Assembly: GCA_024663395.1 (NCBI GenBank)
Contig: JANFAH010000006.1
Span: 1,054,001 to 1,118,000, forward strand
DNA from: Pisolithus tinctorius
Lineage: Eukaryota; Basidiomycota; Agaricomycetes; Boletales; Pisolithaceae
Reading direction: 5' to 3'
DNA: 64,000 bases
In this document: one piece after another, positions 61,990-64,000 of the stretch
Numbering within the stretch: the stretch's first letter is position 1
Layout of the letters: each line of letters begins with the position of its first letter
Made by a program: the position numbers and the translations under genes
The notes under the pieces: generated by a model
Database searches by the model: none
What the model saw: the letters and a program-made list of their open reading frames with translations, nothing else
Told to the model about the DNA's origin: nothing

Positions 61990-63678
61990 ATCCAGGAGCT
62001 GTGTTGACTCCAGTTGTGCAAACTTGGAGCCTAGACTCAACGTGTCTGCTCTTTCCAGCCTGAATTCATTAACCCCATATGTCACATTAGAAAACCCAGA
62101 TTTACCTCAGCTTCATACTTTAGTGGACTCTGGTTCCATGCATTGTTTTATAGATAATCAATTTGCTAATCAACATTCATTTACCCCATACTCAGTCTCC
62201 CCAATCTGACTCTGGCTTTTTGATGGAACATCCACCTTTACCATAACCCAAGCAGTAGATGTCAACATCCACTTCATGTCTGGCAATGTCACCCTGGTAA
62301 CCCTGTATCTAGCTCCATTGGATTCTGAGTGTAAAGTAGTTCTTGGGCATAACTGGCTCACCCAATACAATCTGTTGATTGACTGGGTATTGAGCAGTAT
62401 TACTTTCCAGACTCATACACAAGGAATGCCAATCCCATTGACACCCCCTGTAAGCCCAGTTTCCACCAGCCTCCCTGACTCCAGTCCTAGTGACCAACCT
62501 GGCCTTGTGCCATCTGTACCAGTCTCTGACTCCCTGGCTCACACCCCCCTGAAGGCTCCTCTTGTTTCCCTAATCAATGCAGCTGCCTTTGTGCGTGCCT
62601 GCAAACTTGAAGGATCTGTCCAGTTCCAACTTCAGCTCTGCCCCTCAGACTCAGCTCAAGCCCAATCGGCCTCAGCTTCCCCTCCTCCAGCCTTACCCAA
62701 TGTACCAGAAGAGTACCATGATTTCGCTGATGTCTTCGGTAAAGCCAAGGCCTCGGCACTCCCACCTCACTGGGAGTATGACCTGAAAATAGAGCTTGAA
62801 GAAGGAACAACCCTGCCTCTTGGCACCATCTACTTGCTCTCCCCAGTTGAGCTCCAAGCTCTCCAGACTTTCATTGATGAAAACCTCACTACCGGTTTCA
62901 TTTGGCCTACTTCCTCCCCATATGCTGCACCAGTCCTCTTTGTTAAGAAGAAGGACAGCTCCCTCCGGCTTTGTGTAGACTTCCATGGTCTGAACAAAAT
63001 CACTAAGAAGGACCACTACCCACTCCTGCTCATCTCCTACCTATTAGATTCACCAAGCCAAGCCAAGATCTACACTAAGATTGATCTTTGGCATGCCTAC
63101 CATCTTGTCTGGATTGCCCTGGGCGATGAATGGAAGACCACATTCCAGACTCAGTATGGGTCTTATGAGTGGTTAGTAATGCCCTGGCCACCTTCCAGTG
63201 CTTTGTCAACACCATCTTCACAGATATGTTGGACATCTGTGTGGTTGTCTACCTAGATGACATTTTAATCTACTCTGGAGATAAGGAGTCTCATAAGCAG
63301 CATGTCTGAGAAGTCCTCCACCAGCTTCAGCTTCATGGCCTTTATGTGAAGCTGGAGAAATGTGAATTCCACTTGGACTCAGTCAAATATCTCAGTTTCC
63401 ACCTTTCCCCTGCTGGCCTCATGATGTCAAAGGAAAAAGTCCAGACCATCTGCAATTGGCCTGAGCCTTGCAAGGTCAAAGACATTCAATCTTTCCTCAG
63501 CTTCACCAACTTTTACCATTGTTTTATATTCAATTACTCAGGCATTGTCGTACCACTGACTCAGCTTACCTGCAAGGGGGCTCCTTGGAACTTTTCTGAG
63601 GAGTGCCACCAGTCATTCAATAACCTCAAGACCGCCCCTGGTAAGCTCGGGGCTAAGCCTGATGCCCTAACTAGATGA
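61990..63678 (+). pseudogene. Gypsy protease and reverse transcriptase, RNase H deleted
   Basis: Protease has LHTLVDSGSMHCFIDN (DSG active site, about 62115). A TGA at 62207-62209 is followed by more of the protease region (VVLGHNWLTQYN). RT begins YDLKIELEEGTTLPLG, with SPYAAPVLFVKKKD, LRLCVDFHGLNKIT and YTKIDLWHAYHLV. A deletion of about 17 bp at 63181-63185 shifts the frame. The catalytic motif VVYLDDILIYSGDK (YLDD) is at about 63250-63290, and another stop is near 63308. The thumb and connection part runs to SFNNLKTA (about 63630), where it jumps to PGKLGAKPDALTR, so RNase H is missing. Many changes are C-to-T. Confidence 0.88.
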
Positions 63679-63970
63679 TGGGATGTCTACCCCAAAGAGG
63701 GGGATAGTGGCTATGCCCGAGTGAACCTGCAAAATCTGAGACCAGTCTTCACCCAGGAGCAACTAGCGGTCTCCCTTCATGCAACATACCTTGAGTACCC
63801 AGTCTTATGAGCAGTTGCCTTAATGGATGTTGAAAGACTACACAATGATATCCTGACTGCACTGCCAGATGACCAAGTCTCACAAATCTGCCTGTCTGAC
63901 ATGTCTGATCCCTGGTGGTCAGTAGATGACACTGGCTTCCTTCAGCTTGATGGAAGGATCTACATGCCGG
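63679..63970 (+). pseudogene. Gypsy Pol, region between RNase H and integrase
   Basis: Text YPKEGDSGYARVNLQNLRPVF and GFLQLDGRIYMP, normally just before the integrase zinc finger. Stops include TGA after ALTR and at 63807. It ends abruptly where the LARD LTR begins. Confidence 0.7.
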
Positions 63971-64000
63971 TGTAGGAATAGGTAAAATGATGATACCTAG
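63971..64000 (-). repeat. LARD LTR start, cut by window edge
   Basis: TGTAGGAATAGGTAA matches the reverse complement of the end of 1790-2249. It shows a second LARD-family insertion, in a Gypsy pol. Confidence 0.65.

Overview
The window looks like transposon-packed DNA from a basidiomycete fungus (probably Agaricomycetes). The evidence is introns of about 50 bp with GT...AG ends, chromovirus-type Gypsy and Copia retrotransposons, a fungal Helitron-type Rep-helicase, an F-box gene in basidiomycete style, and an antisense Cys-cluster gene inside a Gypsy element. No housekeeping locus is intact; the only recognisable one is a scrambled RPB1 pseudogene. Nothing was searched or computed, so homology calls are by recognition, and LTR differences were counted by eye.

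Layout. (1) 1-18.68 kb is CpG-poor, old repeat DNA. A minus-strand Gypsy has an open gag running off the left edge. Its LTR is split by an 8.16 kb LTR element that has almost no coding capacity (1790-9947, called LARD here). Then come a 21-22 bp minisatellite, RPB1 pseudogene fragments, a 102-103 bp tandem repeat, and a plus-strand Gypsy 3' end (integrase, chromodomain, antisense gene). The LTR of that Gypsy holds three nested solo LTRs (D, C, A), each with a perfect 5-bp target-site duplication (TSD). (2) 18,679-29,786 is a CpG-containing island. I interpret it as one Helitron2/Helentron-like element with asymmetric terminal inverted repeats, a hairpin and a six-exon Rep-helicase gene, plus three genes on the opposite strand: an F-box-like gene and two unknowns. 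(3) 29,900-46,431 is a Russian-doll nest, each layer confirmed by its own TSD: solo LTR-B > Copia-3 > Copia-2 > Copia-1. (4) 46.4-50.5 kb holds more solo LTRs, including LTR inside LTR. (5) 50,493-55,741 is a nearly intact Copia-4. (6) 56.9-60.5 kb is scrambled Copia debris, joined to a decayed, internally deleted Gypsy at 60.5-64 kb.

The most unusual item is a miniature LTR element (TRIM). Its 176-bp LTR contains a complete tRNA-Phe(GAA)-like cloverleaf with A and B boxes. Five solo or complex insertions with exact 5-bp TSDs are present. It has the same primer-binding site as the Copia elements (complementary to the initiator-tRNA anticodon arm), so it was probably mobilised by Copia proteins. 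Other points of note are a candidate Tf1-like self-priming site in the Gypsy family, a solo LTR inside pol that was copied along with Copia, an LTR-encoded reading frame fused to reverse transcriptase, and repeated CGA-to-TGA nonsense changes consistent with CpG methylation or RIP-type decay.
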